This document shows positions 1-9,277 of a stretch of DNA of 64,000 bases, in pieces. Each line of letters starts with the position of its first letter. The stretch's first letter is position 1. Position numbers and translations under genes: made by a program. Below the pieces are notes generated by a model that saw only the letters and a program-made list of their open reading frames with translations, was not told where the DNA came from and made no database searches. Source of the DNA: Candidatus Schekmanbacteria bacterium (GTDB taxonomy: Bacteria > CSSED10-310 > JACPHN01); NCBI GenBank assembly GCA_016188575.1, contig JACPHN010000112.1, forward strand, positions 51,497 through 115,496. Reading direction: 5' to 3'.

Positions 1-115
1 GCTTGCGCTGTTTTCCACCATCCCGGCCGCGGCCGGGGCGACGGCGAGGGCGCAGTGGGCGAAGCACGTCGCAACTAGTGCCACGCCTTTGGGCACGCAA
101 CGTAACACATTTCAT
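1..115 (-). CDS. Partial open frame cut by the left window edge, product unknown
   Basis: On the minus strand an AGGAG ribosome-binding site sits six bases before an ATG at 115, immediately after the DUF4258 stop. That frame begins MKCV, the way YgiT/MqsA-type zinc-finger antitoxins begin, and DUF4258 genes often pair with such antitoxins, but the second cysteine of the expected CxxC is missing. A different frame starting at GTG 108 reads as a plausible secretion signal with a hydrophobic core (ALVATCFAHCALAVA) ending APAAAG. Both frames run off the edge of the window, so neither can be decided. Confidence 0.25.
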   Translation of the reverse strand, partial: MKCVTLRAQRRGTSCDVLRPLRPRRRPGRGRDGGKQRK

Positions 116-117
116 GG

Positions 118-395
118 CTATCTCCTCACGCTGAAGGTTTCGTTCCACTGGTCGGGATCGGGTTCGTAGACGCTGGTCACGATCGTCTCGTCCGCCCCCG
201 GGGATCGGCCGCGACGACATGAATGGGGCGGCCGCCCGCGAAACCGAGCACGCGGCGGCGCGGATATGGCGTGTCGTGCGGGTAGGTTTCGATTGCTTGG
301 CCGTGCTCGAGCACGAGGCGGACCTCGCTCGTCGAGAGCTGGCGTTGCGCCATGCGCAGGACCGCGTGTCCCGTGAAGACAACAGCTCGATGCAC
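118..395 (-). pseudogene. DUF4258 domain protein (toxin-like), frameshifted
   Basis: A small protein of the DUF4258 family, which often sits in toxin-antitoxin-like pairs. It starts at GTG 395 behind a strong GGGAGGAGG site. The frame gives GHAVLRMAQRQLS, then DDTPYPRR-like and RPIHVVAAD segments typical of the family, and stops early at 177. The missing C-terminal motif (ETIVTSVYEPDPDQWNETF) is present in another frame directly downstream and ends at TAG 118-120. Adding one C to the C4G5 run (plus-strand 195-203) restores a continuous protein of about 91 residues. The gene follows the Tn3 transposase remnant by 16 bases on the same strand, so it may be transposon cargo. Whether the frameshift is real or a sequencing error is unknown. 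Confidence 0.7.
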
Positions 396-411
396 CCGTT
401 TGCCTCCTCCC

Positions 412-924
412 TCAAGCCACCAGTCGGAATGGCGGGCGGCGGTTCATGTCGAGCGCGAAGCGGCCAACGAAGTTGATGTGCTCGACCATCAAGGGAAGCA
501 CGTGGGCAAGGTCGTCCTCGGGGATCTCGCCCCCCTGCCTCCTGACGTCGTCGATCGCCTGCTCGAGCCCGAGCACGTTCCACAACACGATCGCGTTCTG
601 CACCACGGTGAGAAACCAGAACACCTCCTCCTGGTCGGAGAGGTGCTTGTCGCGCACGACGCCGCCCCGCGCGTGCAGCACCAGGCGCCTGGTGATCGCC
701 GTCTCGTTATCGGCGCTTACGAGGACGGCGGCGGCAGCGGCGAGTTGGCGGACGCCGGTGTAGCGCCGGCGCATGTAGAGGATCTCCTGCTTGCGGAGCC
801 CGGTGGCGGCTGCCGCCTGGCTCGGGCCGGAGTTGCAGCCGTAGGCGTAGAGGGTCGCCAGAAGATGAGGCAGCCGCTGTTCTTCGCTTCCAAACCTGCC
901 ACATTGTGTCGGCCCAATAGTCTG
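412..924 (-). pseudogene. Tn3-family transposase remnant (C-terminal part, internally deleted)
   Basis: The frame carries the C-terminal signature of Tn3-family transposases: QNAIVLWNVLGLEQAI followed by HVLPLMVEHINFVGRF. It can be read upstream without a stop to about 924, giving LLATLYAYGCNSGPSQAAAATG, which resembles the start of the catalytic domain. In full-length relatives these two blocks are separated by a couple of hundred residues holding the DDE catalytic residues; here they are nearly adjacent, joined around residues RRRYTGVRQL and ITRRLVLHARG. The gene therefore lacks its catalytic core and its large N-terminal region. No terminal inverted repeat or resolvase is visible in the window. 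Confidence 0.7.
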
Positions 925-1381
925 GACAGAAAGGACATTAGGTAAATACGTGTTTTCCCCACGGTGGACTAGCAGCAGAATTGGACCGCACCAAAGGATA
1001 AAGGATATCGCGCGTCACCAGAGGCGTCTACGATGACGCGACTAGATCGCCGAACAACGAACAGGTCAACCCCTGGTCCAAGCGCTCAGAAACCTTCAGC
1101 CGAAAACAAACTCCGCCTCGAAACGGGCACCACGAGTGCGTTTGCGGGCCGGCCTTGCCATCCTGGACACGGACGTGTCAATTGGGCCTACCGGCGGTTA
1201 TTCCTGGCGGCAGAACAAGCTCGTAGCGCAGGGAAACTTCCGGCCGCCACGACTGCTCGAGGCTTGGCGTACGATTTTTTCCGTTTCGTGAGCAGACCCC
1301 GTCTGGCACTGGAGCCGCCACGACCGCCACAGTCGGATCCGGGAACAAAGCGCGCCCTTGACTCCCGATGGTTCTTCACCG
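925..1381. other. Intergenic stretch with no supported gene
   Basis: This 457-base stretch lies between the Tn3 remnant and the 3' end of the ankyrin/HEAT gene. Short open frames exist on both strands but have low-complexity Arg/Pro-rich translations and no ribosome-binding sites. I see no tRNA, terminator or inverted repeat in it. It may hold further decayed transposon DNA. Confidence 0.5.
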
Positions 1382-4300
1382 TCATCGCCCCGGACGATTG
1401 CCGGACAACGCTTTCCTTCTTCGCGGCCGAGCCTCAGGCGCTGGCGTGACCCTTGACTTGACGGCGTTGAAAACCGCCCGGAAGACCTCTGTTCCGAAGA
1501 GGCTCCGAATGAGGTTGTACATCTCTCCTTCGAGAAAGTCTTGCAGGCTGCAGCTCCCTCCGGCCTCACCGGACCCCTCGCCCGACCAGCAGATAACTTC
1601 TGTGTCGGTGACCCGCAAATGGTCGCGTCCCGAATGCCACTCGGTCCGCTCGACCGGAAGGAGAGGCGCCGGACTCACCGTGCGGACGACCTCGGCGGCG
1701 AGTGGGTGCTTCCCGAGCTTCCGCAGGCGTCCCAGAAAATGCTCGATATCGATTCCTGACTTTGCCGCCTCCAGCAGCCCCTCGAGGATGGCATCAATAA
1801 CTTCCTTCGGCAACTTGAGATCGAACGCCAGGAAGATGATGTCGGATCGCTCCGCCCAGAGCGACAGGTAGGCGAGGGCGGAGGCGGCCCCGCGCCTCCC
1901 GTCACCTCCGGCATTTTGCTTACCCCAGACGTGACCCGTCAGCACGTTCGCGATCTCACACACGCCGTCGCGACAAGGGCCGCTCTTGGCACTCAGGAGG
2001 GCATTGGCCTCCTTCCAGTTCTTTCGGAAGCAGTAGTGGCAGGCGAGGATGCCCACGGCCGCGCGCGCTGCGACTGTGGCCATGCGATCGACCGGCTCGC
2101 GGTCAGCCCTCTCCACGAGCTTCTGCAGAGGTGCCACTGCCGATGTCAGATCATCGCCCTGGATCGCCGCGCTCTTGAGCAGATCAAGCGGGTACCACCC
2201 TGCCTTGGTAGCGAGGGCCTCAAAGGCCGGCGAGATGTCCTCCCCACGAGCGCGCATCTGACTCAGGAGCTGCACCTCGTAATCCCCTGTCCCGCCCCGT
2301 CGCAGCCGCTCGACGAGACCACTGATGCCGCCGAGATGCTCTGACTCTCCTCCGGCGCTCTTGACCGCAGCTTCCGCGGCGTATCGCTCCGACGGGGTCG
2401 CATCCTTGTCGCGGGCGAGCGCCGCCAGCCTCGGCACCGCCGATTGGATATCGGCCAGATGCTCGCTTGCGACCGCGCACAGGAGGGACGCGGCTGCAGC
2501 GCGCTCCTCATGCATCGGGCTTTCGAGACGCCGCGTCGCGTCGCTCACCGTTGCTTCCGCTTCTTCCTTCTGAATGCCTGCTCTCATCAGGATCGCCTTC
2601 GCGCAAGACCGGAGCCGCTCCTCGGGACTCTTGAGAAATGGACGGACCAAGCCCAGGTAGACGCGAACCTCAGCCGGCTTCTCCAGAGCGACGTGGTCGA
2701 TGGCGTACAGCGTCCCTAAGAGGACGTCCGGTCGCTCACTGCGCAGCATGCCCTCCATCGCTGACTGCTCCCCCTTGCGAATCAGGTGCCTCGCCAGAAG
2801 TTCGGCTGCCGTTCGCGCCAGGTCGGCAGCGCCGCTCAGGAGCTCGCGAAGGGTAGGTTCCAGGGTGACGATGTCGAGACCCTCGGCAACTTGAGTCCCG
2901 AGTGTCTCGATGGTCTCCATTCGGACCTCATGGTCCGTGGAGCGCAGCAACGCGCGGTCGAGCCCGTCGAAGTCGCCGCTCTTGATGAGCTCGTGCGTTC
3001 GTACCCACGGGGCTTCAGACGCGAGGCCGGTCACCCGATGCAAGGTCCAGTTCGTCCACTCAGCGTTGAGGAACGACCCGCCCCCTTCCTCCAGGATGTA
3101 GTACGTTCCGCACTCTGGACAGCAGTACTGTTTTTGGTTCAGACGCTTCAGGAGCGCGACCTGCGGAGGTGGATCGGTGGTGGCGAAGCCCTTGCTGAGC
3201 ATCTCTTCACCCCATTCCACCTTTTCCTGGAGATATCGACAGATCGAGCAGGGCGCGACGTGGCTCCCTTCGATGATCTGCCGGCTGATGGTTGCGAGAC
3301 CGGCCGCGATGCTTTCGTTCGCGGACGACGACGCCTGTAGAAGCGAGAGAAGATCCGCCGCGCGCGGATGCTCGGCGCGGACGTACTCGGCGAGGAGCTC
3401 GGCAATGGAGCACGCCTTTGACGGCACGCTCAGCTCAGAAACAAGCTGAGCGAGCATCTCCGCGCCGATCGGCGAGAACGATTTCAGCAGGCGCCGACCC
3501 TCGGCAAGGGCTGTGGCCGCCTTCGTGCGAACCATCGCCGCCTCATCCATGAGTGCTCTCGCCAATCGAGCCGTCAGCTCTGGCGAGCCGGCGACCTCCG
3601 TCCACTCCCAGAACAGCGCCTGCACAGCACCTTTCCGCCCATCCTCGAGCGAATGCAGGCAGAAGCTATCCACGGTGTCCCAATCGACCGGGCGCCGAGC
3701 AAGAGCCTGCCGGACGAGCAGCTCGGCCACGAGCTCCGCATCTCGCCCGTCGGATAGGAGCGATGTGAGATCCGCGGCGGCCGGCGTCAAGTCGATCCTC
3801 CCTTGCTTCGTCAAGGCTTGGAGGGTTGCGGCAGCGGCGTGATGGATATCGTGGTCATCAGAACGCAACAGGTGAACGAGTGCGGTGGAGGCCGGCGTGG
3901 CGTCACCGTGCCGGGCCGGAGACGAGAAGGATGACAAAAGCGGCGGGAGGCGCGCCCGTGCTTGTGCGAGGAGGAGCTTGGCCAGCTCGGTCAGACGCTC
4001 GGGATGAAGCTCAAGATGCCAGTCGAGCGGAAAAACGCCGTCGCGCTGCCGTTCGATCAGTAGCGGATAGAGCGGTCGGAGCTCGGCACCGTGCCGATCG
4101 GCAAAGGCGATGCCATGGGCATAAGCGAAATCGCCTCGATAAATCCCCCCTTCGCGACGAGCCTCGTCTTTCAGGCGCTCGATGGACGCCTCGTCGCCGC
4201 TGCGGAGAATTTGCAGACAGATTGCGCTCTCCAGTGACTCTCGTGTCTCGGACCATGAGTGCGGGAAGCACTGATAGCAGGAGTGGAGCATGGGGAGGTG

Positions 4301-4708
4301 GAGGGCGATGTCCCCGCCGTTGACAACCTCCGCGGCGAACGCCTCTGCGGCCGCGATGCAGGGCGGGGGCTCCTTCCCCGAGTCGCGATCAGTGCCGTCG
4401 AGAATCCGGCGGGCGCAAGCGAGCGGCTCACCGGGTGCGTCCAGGATGGCCTTGGCCAACTTCGGCATCTTCCCGATCGTGGCCCAATAGAGCGCCGTGC
4501 TTCCGTCCTGGTCGATTGTGTCAACGTCCGCCCCGGCGGCGACAAGACGCAGGGCGATCGCGTTCCGTCCTTTGCGCGCGGCCTCGATGAGCGGTGTGGT
4601 CCCGAAGACGCGGGCATGCGGCGAAACACCCGCTGCGATCAGGCGATCGACGGCCTTCGCATTGCCCCTATTGATGGCCACGATCAAATCACTTGGATTC
4701 GGCGACAT
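1382..4708 (-). CDS. Ankyrin-HEAT repeat protein with zinc-ribbon-like insert
   Basis: A protein of about 1108 residues, probably cytoplasmic since no signal peptide or membrane segment is seen. The start is ATG 4708, five bases after GGAGG; a GTG two codons upstream overlaps that site and is less likely. Residues 1-95 form about three ankyrin repeats (GTTPLIEAARKGRN, GADVDTIDQDGSTALYWAT). The remainder is mostly helical repeats of the HEAT/Armadillo type, rich in Ala, Leu and Arg. Around residues 485-540 there is an insert with CSICRYL and, about 45 residues on, CCPECGTYY, a likely Zn-binding site. Such proteins usually act as protein-interaction scaffolds; the partner is unknown. It is a monocistronic leftward gene, divergent from the heptosyltransferase. 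Confidence 0.8.
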   Translation of the reverse strand: MSPNPSDLIVAINRGNAKAVDRLIAAGVSPHARVFGTTPLIEAARKGRNAIALRLVAAGADVDTIDQDGSTALYWATIGKMPKLAKAILDAPGEPLACARRILDGTDRDSGKEPPPCIAAAEAFAAEVVNGGDIALHLPMLHSCYQCFPHSWSETRESLESAICLQILRSGDEASIERLKDEARREGGIYRGDFAYAHGIAFADRHGAELRPLYPLLIERQRDGVFPLDWHLELHPERLTELAKLLLAQARARLPPLLSSFSSPARHGDATPASTALVHLLRSDDHDIHHAAAATLQALTKQGRIDLTPAAADLTSLLSDGRDAELVAELLVRQALARRPVDWDTVDSFCLHSLEDGRKGAVQALFWEWTEVAGSPELTARLARALMDEAAMVRTKAATALAEGRRLLKSFSPIGAEMLAQLVSELSVPSKACSIAELLAEYVRAEHPRAADLLSLLQASSSANESIAAGLATISRQIIEGSHVAPCSICRYLQEKVEWGEEMLSKGFATTDPPPQVALLKRLNQKQYCCPECGTYYILEEGGGSFLNAEWTNWTLHRVTGLASEAPWVRTHELIKSGDFDGLDRALLRSTDHEVRMETIETLGTQVAEGLDIVTLEPTLRELLSGAADLARTAAELLARHLIRKGEQSAMEGMLRSERPDVLLGTLYAIDHVALEKPAEVRVYLGLVRPFLKSPEERLRSCAKAILMRAGIQKEEAEATVSDATRRLESPMHEERAAAASLLCAVASEHLADIQSAVPRLAALARDKDATPSERYAAEAAVKSAGGESEHLGGISGLVERLRRGGTGDYEVQLLSQMRARGEDISPAFEALATKAGWYPLDLLKSAAIQGDDLTSAVAPLQKLVERADREPVDRMATVAARAAVGILACHYCFRKNWKEANALLSAKSGPCRDGVCEIANVLTGHVWGKQNAGGDGRRGAASALAYLSLWAERSDIIFLAFDLKLPKEVIDAILEGLLEAAKSGIDIEHFLGRLRKLGKHPLAAEVVRTVSPAPLLPVERTEWHSGRDHLRVTDTEVICWSGEGSGEAGGSCSLQDFLEGEMYNLIRSLFGTEVFRAVFNAVKSRVTPAPEARPRRRKALSGNRPGR

Positions 4709-5065
4709 CGGCACCTCCGGATGATGTGCTGGAAATGGGATTTCCGACGGGCTGTGTCAAGGCCGTCCGGGCACCGGCGGTGGACGCGTTTCTCGGCAAG
4801 CCGCCAGTGCGATCGCGGTGAGCCTCGCGGATGCGACCAGCGGGGCGGAGTTGTCTACCTACTGACAACGGCTTACACTGCACCTGATCCCCGGAAACGC
4901 ACCCGCGCCGCGCTTCGTTGCCCAGGCGATCGTCGCGCTCCGGCGGTCCCTTCCGGCCGAGCCTACGACGAACCCGTGATGACTCCACGAGCCGCTGTCG
5001 GGTGAACCACCTTCGGCTCGACCTTCGTGCCGCGGCTCGAGCTCTCGCAGCAGGCGAACAAGCCC
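4709..5065. other. Divergent intergenic region
   Basis: This spacer separates the leftward ankyrin/HEAT gene and the rightward TibC-like gene and must hold both promoters. A forward -35/-10 pair is listed at 4851-4879. On the minus strand a TTGACA is present at 4755-4760, but no convincing -10 follows at the right distance. No gene is supported here. Confidence 0.5.
4851..4879 (+). promoter_or_regulatory. Candidate housekeeping promoter for the heptosyltransferase gene
   Basis: TTGTCT and TACACT are separated by exactly 17 bases in the divergent spacer, facing the gene at 5066. The same -10 hexamer is used upstream of tRNA-Ala in this window. The predicted leader would be about 180 bases. 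Confidence 0.4.
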
Positions 5066-6232
5066 ATGCCGGTCACATTCCAGTGTCACTTCATCGACGG
5101 TCCCTGCCTGACGATAACGGGCGAGGACGAGCGCCCGTTCACGGTTGAGCTCATCGACCTTGCCACCGGTGAGATCGTCTATCAAGTCGACATCGGCGCC
5201 GGCCAGTGGGCGCGCGCGAATCGTCGCTGGTTCACGAGCTGGCTCGTGCGCGTGCGCCGCGAGCAAGTGGTGGTCTTTGAGCACGTTTTTGACGCCCGCG
5301 GCAAGCGGGTTTACATCGCTCTGGAGAGCAAGTCGCTCGGCGATACCCTGGCGTGGATGCCGTATGCGGAGGTCTTCGCGGACAAACACCAGTGCGAGCT
5401 CGTCGTCTCGACCTTCTGGAATGACCTGTTCCGCGATGCCTACGGCGCGTTCACGTTCGTCGCACCGGGGGAACGAGTCGATGACCTCTACGCGATGTTT
5501 CAGGTCGGCTACTTCACGCCGCCCTGGGGAGGCGACCGCGCTCGCAATCCTGTGGACTTCAGGAGCATTCCCCTGCAGAAGGCAGCGTCGGACATCCTGG
5601 GGCTGGACTTCGTCGAACGTAGGCCAAAATTGGTTGTGCCGCCCTGGTGTCCCGCTGTGGCCGGGCGCTACGCCTGCATCTCCGAGCACTCGACCGCGGG
5701 CGCCAAGCTCTGGCATTGCCCGGGAGGCTGGCAGGACGTTGTCGACGCGCTGCGCGACCGCGGCTATGAGGTCGTCGCCATCAGCAAGGAAGCCACCGCG
5801 CTGCCGGGCGTCCTGGACCACACCGGCGACCGTCCAATCCAGCGTGCCATGGCCGATCTCTCCGGCTCCTCGCTGTACATCGGACTGGCGTCGGGGTTGA
5901 GCTGGCTGGCCTGGTCGCTGGGCGTCCCGGTGATCATGATTTCCGGCTTCAGCGCGCCATGGGCCGAGCTCAGCTCAAACGTCGTCCGCCTGCACAATCC
6001 GCACGTGTGCCATAGCTGTTGGAACGATCTGCGGTTCGAATTCGACAAGAATGACTGGAACTGGTGCCCGGTTCACAAGGGGACGGCCAGACACTTCGAG
6101 TGCTCCAGAGCAATTTCCGCCGCCGATGTCATTCGCGCCATTGATCTCGTGGCGGCACTGCGACGGCTGGATTGCGGCCCCGGTACAGTCCCCGGGCTCA
6201 CGCTTCATTGTCCGGGATCACGGGACGGCTAG
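5066..6232 (+). CDS. TibC/BAHT-type protein O-heptosyltransferase
   Basis: A 388-residue glycosyltransferase of the family that transfers heptose from ADP-heptose to serines of autotransporter strand-loop-strand repeats in the cytoplasm before export. The key sign is the C-terminal metal-binding region, about residues 315-346: CHSC, then 15 residues to the Cys of NWCPVHKG, then 11 residues to the Cys of RHFEC, followed by AISAADVI. The N-terminal half carries the strand-rich domain (FQCHFIDGPCL, ESKSLGDTLAWMPY) typical of these enzymes, and the second Rossmann-like half has YIGLASGLSWLAWSLGVPV. I chose ATG 5066 because homologous sequence begins there; GTG 5027 is in frame. No autotransporter substrate is encoded in the window, so the target is unknown. 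Confidence 0.85.
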   Translation: MPVTFQCHFIDGPCLTITGEDERPFTVELIDLATGEIVYQVDIGAGQWARANRRWFTSWLVRVRREQVVVFEHVFDARGKRVYIALESKSLGDTLAWMPYAEVFADKHQCELVVSTFWNDLFRDAYGAFTFVAPGERVDDLYAMFQVGYFTPPWGGDRARNPVDFRSIPLQKAASDILGLDFVERRPKLVVPPWCPAVAGRYACISEHSTAGAKLWHCPGGWQDVVDALRDRGYEVVAISKEATALPGVLDHTGDRPIQRAMADLSGSSLYIGLASGLSWLAWSLGVPVIMISGFSAPWAELSSNVVRLHNPHVCHSCWNDLRFEFDKNDWNWCPVHKGTARHFECSRAISAADVIRAIDLVAALRRLDCGPGTVPGLTLHCPGSRDG

Positions 6233-6269
6233 CGCTACCGGTGGGCACGGGCGGCGCCCGGCGACGAAG

Positions 6270-7058
6270 TCACCACGGAATGGCCGTGCCGTCGCGATAG
6301 AAGCCTCCCGTCTCGGCCTGCTCCGGCGTGACCGCCCAGACGATCGACTCCACACCCTGCTCGACGCTGCGGTCGGCCCGCGCGCCGCCCATCTCCGTGC
6401 GGACCCAGCCCGGGCAAACCGCATTTACGCGGATGTGCCTGGGCGCGAGCTCGCGTGACAGGATGCGCACAAAGGCGTTCAGGCCGGCCTTGGATACCCG
6501 ATATGCCGATTCCGGCCAACCCTGGGCGTGGGCCCGGCCGTGCTTGACCGCCTCGACGAACGCCTGCATGAGCATCACGAGCCGCTCGCGCGTCAGCGCA
6601 GGATCGGCAAGCTGCTCCCGCAGCGTCGGAGAAAAGCAGGAGAGCTCCCCGAGTCCGCTCGACACCATCACAACGGTCCCGCCATCGGGGATGCTTGGGA
6701 GCAGCGCCTCGGTCACCCGTACCGGTCCGTGGAAGTTTACGGCCAGGGTCTGCGCCGCGATCTCGGCGTCCAGGCCTCGCAGCATGATGCCGGCGTTGTT
6801 GACGAGCGCATCCAGGCGGATCGCGTCGCGCCGCAGCCACTGGGCCAACGCCGCAATGCTCGCGGGGTCCGCGACATCGAGGCACTGGTAGGCCACCGGG
6901 AGCCCCTCGGCCGCGAGGCGCTCCGACGCTGCCTCACCGCGCTCGGTTCGGCTCGTCAGCAGCACGCGGAACCCGCGCCGCGCCAGCTCCCGGCAAGTAG
7001 CGAGACCGAGCCCGCGATTGGCACCAGTCACGAGCGCCGTCTGTTCCGGGGCGCTCAT
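6270..7058 (-). CDS. Short-chain dehydrogenase/reductase (SDR)
   Basis: A classical SDR of about 262 residues, an NAD(P)H-dependent cytoplasmic oxidoreductase. It has the nucleotide-binding TGANRGLG (residues 11-18), NNAG, a catalytic Ser in MVSSGLGE, and YRVSK with Tyr186 and Lys190, followed by PGWVRTEMGG. The pattern and the last motif resemble carbonyl-reductase-like SDRs, but the substrate cannot be named. ATG 7058 overlaps the TGA of the upstream membrane gene as ATGA, with GGAGCG just upstream, so translation is probably coupled; a GTG at 7070 is the alternative. Confidence 0.85.
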   Translation of the reverse strand: MSAPEQTALVTGANRGLGLATCRELARRGFRVLLTSRTERGEAASERLAAEGLPVAYQCLDVADPASIAALAQWLRRDAIRLDALVNNAGIMLRGLDAEIAAQTLAVNFHGPVRVTEALLPSIPDGGTVVMVSSGLGELSCFSPTLREQLADPALTRERLVMLMQAFVEAVKHGRAHAQGWPESAYRVSKAGLNAFVRILSRELAPRHIRVNAVCPGWVRTEMGGARADRSVEQGVESIVWAVTPEQAETGGFYRDGTAIPW

Positions 7059-8733
7059 GATTCGCTCCACGACGGCAGCGACCGCCTTATGAGAATCTGT
7101 TGCCCCACTGCGGGCAACGGCAGCTCGGTGATTCTTCCATTCTCCCAGAACAGGAAGCGGTAGCGGCTGTCTTCCAATGGCAGGTGAAACCGGAAGGCGA
7201 CCACCGTGGGCCGCCCATCCGACGTGGCCGCGCGAATCTCCGCCTGAAAATCAGTACGCGTGATTACTTCCCCAGGGTGAAAGGCGCGATCGGGATTGAG
7301 AAGCAGGCCATCGATCGCCGCTGAGATGAAGCCGTCCGTGGGAGCGATGACCAGGGTGCGCTCGTCCTCGCGCGACACGGCGTTGTCCGTTGCCATCGAC
7401 GCGAGCCGCGTCACGCTGTCCGGAGCCGGGCCGCTCCCCTCCCGACTGCGCAGGATCCAGGTGTACCCAACCGCGAAGTCAAAGCCGTTCACGAAGACGA
7501 AAAGCTGGTCGCTGACCGCGTCATCAGCGGGGCTTTCGCGTGCCCCCTGGCTAACCACGGTGCCGAGCACGGGGAGGCCGGCGGTCCGGATCAGGAGCAG
7601 GCCGGCGGCGATCGGCAGATGCAGAGCGAGCAAGACGCGGGCCACGGTTGTGCGCCACGCCCCAACCGCCACGCGGCCCTCGCCGTGTCCTGGTGCCGTG
7701 GCCGAGATCGCGATCGTGGCGAGCGCTCCGAACCCTCCGATGCCGGCGAAAATCAGGAGGCGATCCATGGGGAAAGCGGCGCAAAGGGGCACCAGGGACA
7801 ACGCCATCCCGATCAGCCAAAAGCGCACCAGGCGATCATGCCGCCACGCCGGCCACAAGAATGCCGTCACGGCGGCGCTCGCCGGGACCACCATAGCGAG
7901 TAAAGCGAGCTGCTGGTCGCGGGTCAGGAACAGCCACAGGTCGACCGGCGCTTGCGACCACTGCGCGAAGAACAGCAGTGGCCACCGCTCGATCAGGGCG
8001 CCGAGGTACGACCACGGCTGATGCACGGGGTCAAGGTAAAGCTGTGACCCGTACGTGCCATACCCGAGCCCATCGTAGAGTAGCCTCCAGGCCACGACAA
8101 TTATTCCGTACGGCAACAACGCCATCAGCTTGCGCGCCCAACGCGGTGCGGGCTGCGTGAGCTCCCAGGCCGCGACGTACGCGAGGATGCCGAGTGTCGC
8201 TTCCCCCGCCAACAGCCCCAAAGCCAGCGCCAACAGCGCCGCGCCGAGATCGCGCCACAACCCGCGCTGGCGCCAGCGCAGGTGACCCAGGAGCACGAGC
8301 GCTCCGCAGCTCACGCACAGCAAGGCGTTGCGGTTGGCCAACCAGCCTGCGGGCATGGCGTGGGCATCGTCTACCGCAAACAGGAGCGCCGCAAGCCCGG
8401 CAACTGGCCCAACCCCGTGGACCCGGCGACATGTGTGAGGGCGGCGAGGGGGCGCCAGAGGGCAATCCGCGTTTGCGGGTCGGTCCACCAAGCAATGAGC
8501 CCGATGCGCGCCGCCTGGTCCCGGATCGCTCCGTCCTTGATGAAAGAAAAGAGGTCCATTGTGGGCTCGACCGGGACGCCATACAGCCCATCACCAAGCA
8601 GGATCGCGCGGTGCACGAAGTCGTCGGCGACCAGCCCCGCCCACAGCGCGGGAACCGCGAGCAGCAGTCCTACCGCGGCAGCCAGGAGCGGCGCTTTCTT
8701 GTTCTCGATCAGCCATTCGAGAAGTGATGGCAC
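7055..8733 (-). pseudogene. Polytopic membrane protein (GT-C-like), disrupted by internal deletion and frameshift
   Basis: The N-terminal frame (8733 down to 8371) gives a membrane anchor, then VADDFVHRAIL and ALWRPLAALTH, as in GT-C-type integral membrane glycosyltransferase-like proteins. It then stops. The rest of the protein continues in another frame from about 8430 (PVAGLAALLFAVDDAHA, GWLANRNALL) through several hydrophobic segments and a soluble C-terminal domain to 7055. Comparison with what I know of the family suggests that roughly 30-40 residues, including a transmembrane segment, are missing at the junction, and that the loss is not a multiple of three. If real, the protein is inactive. 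The downstream SDR overlaps its stop codon by four bases. Confidence 0.6.
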
Positions 8734-9029
8734 GTCTGCTACTCCGCCTCGATAGACATTGACCTCCCGTCAGCGTACCACCACCTTCCGCCTTCGTCGA
8801 TGGCGATGCTCCGCGCCGCAATGCGTCGTGGCGTGAGCTGGCGGACAGGTGTATGATGACACTTGCGTGCACTACGGGCGCAACTTCCGTGGCCGGTGGT
8901 GGATTGCCCGTGCCGGCCAGTGCCGGGCCGGGACGGTGGCCGAATTTCAGGCACGGCGTGTGCTTGCAGATACCGCATTGACGCGCCTTGGATGTGGGCG
9001 TGAGAATCAGCTCCGGGAGAGATCGTGAG

Positions 9030-9251
9030 ATGGACGACTATACCTACGCAAAGGACGACGCAGGTGCCGTGCGCGTGTTCGACAATACGGGACGGCGCAT
9101 CGCGTATCTCGTCGGGCGAGATGCGGACCGCGTGTTGGCCGAAATCGCTTCGGCCCGTAACAACAGCGGCGACGACGCAGATGAGCGCCGGATCATCAGC
9201 CGCGTCCTGGAGAATCTCCTGAGCCAGCGCCATCTCCAACCCAACACGTGA
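9030..9251 (+). CDS. Small hypothetical protein (73 residues)
   Basis: A short acidic protein beginning MDDYTYAKDDAGAVRVFD, with GRRIAYLVGRDADRVL in the middle and a helical C-terminus. There is no signal peptide, membrane segment or cysteine. GGGAGAG about nine bases upstream supports ATG 9030; an in-frame GTG/ATG further upstream would add 14 residues. It stands alone upstream of a REP-like repeat and argJ. I do not recognise a family. Confidence 0.55.
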   Translation: MDDYTYAKDDAGAVRVFDNTGRRIAYLVGRDADRVLAEIASARNNSGDDADERRIISRVLENLLSQRHLQPNT

Positions 9252-9277
9252 ACAAGAAGGATGCCGTCCTTCAGGCC

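Noticed and set aside
1033..1449. A 138-codon forward frame downstream of the Tn3 remnant
   Set aside because: No ribosome-binding site, no recognisable motif and it runs into the antisense end of the ankyrin/HEAT gene.
4755..4760. Minus-strand TTGACA upstream of the ankyrin/HEAT gene as a promoter
   Set aside because: No acceptable -10 hexamer is found 16-18 bases downstream, so I did not list it.
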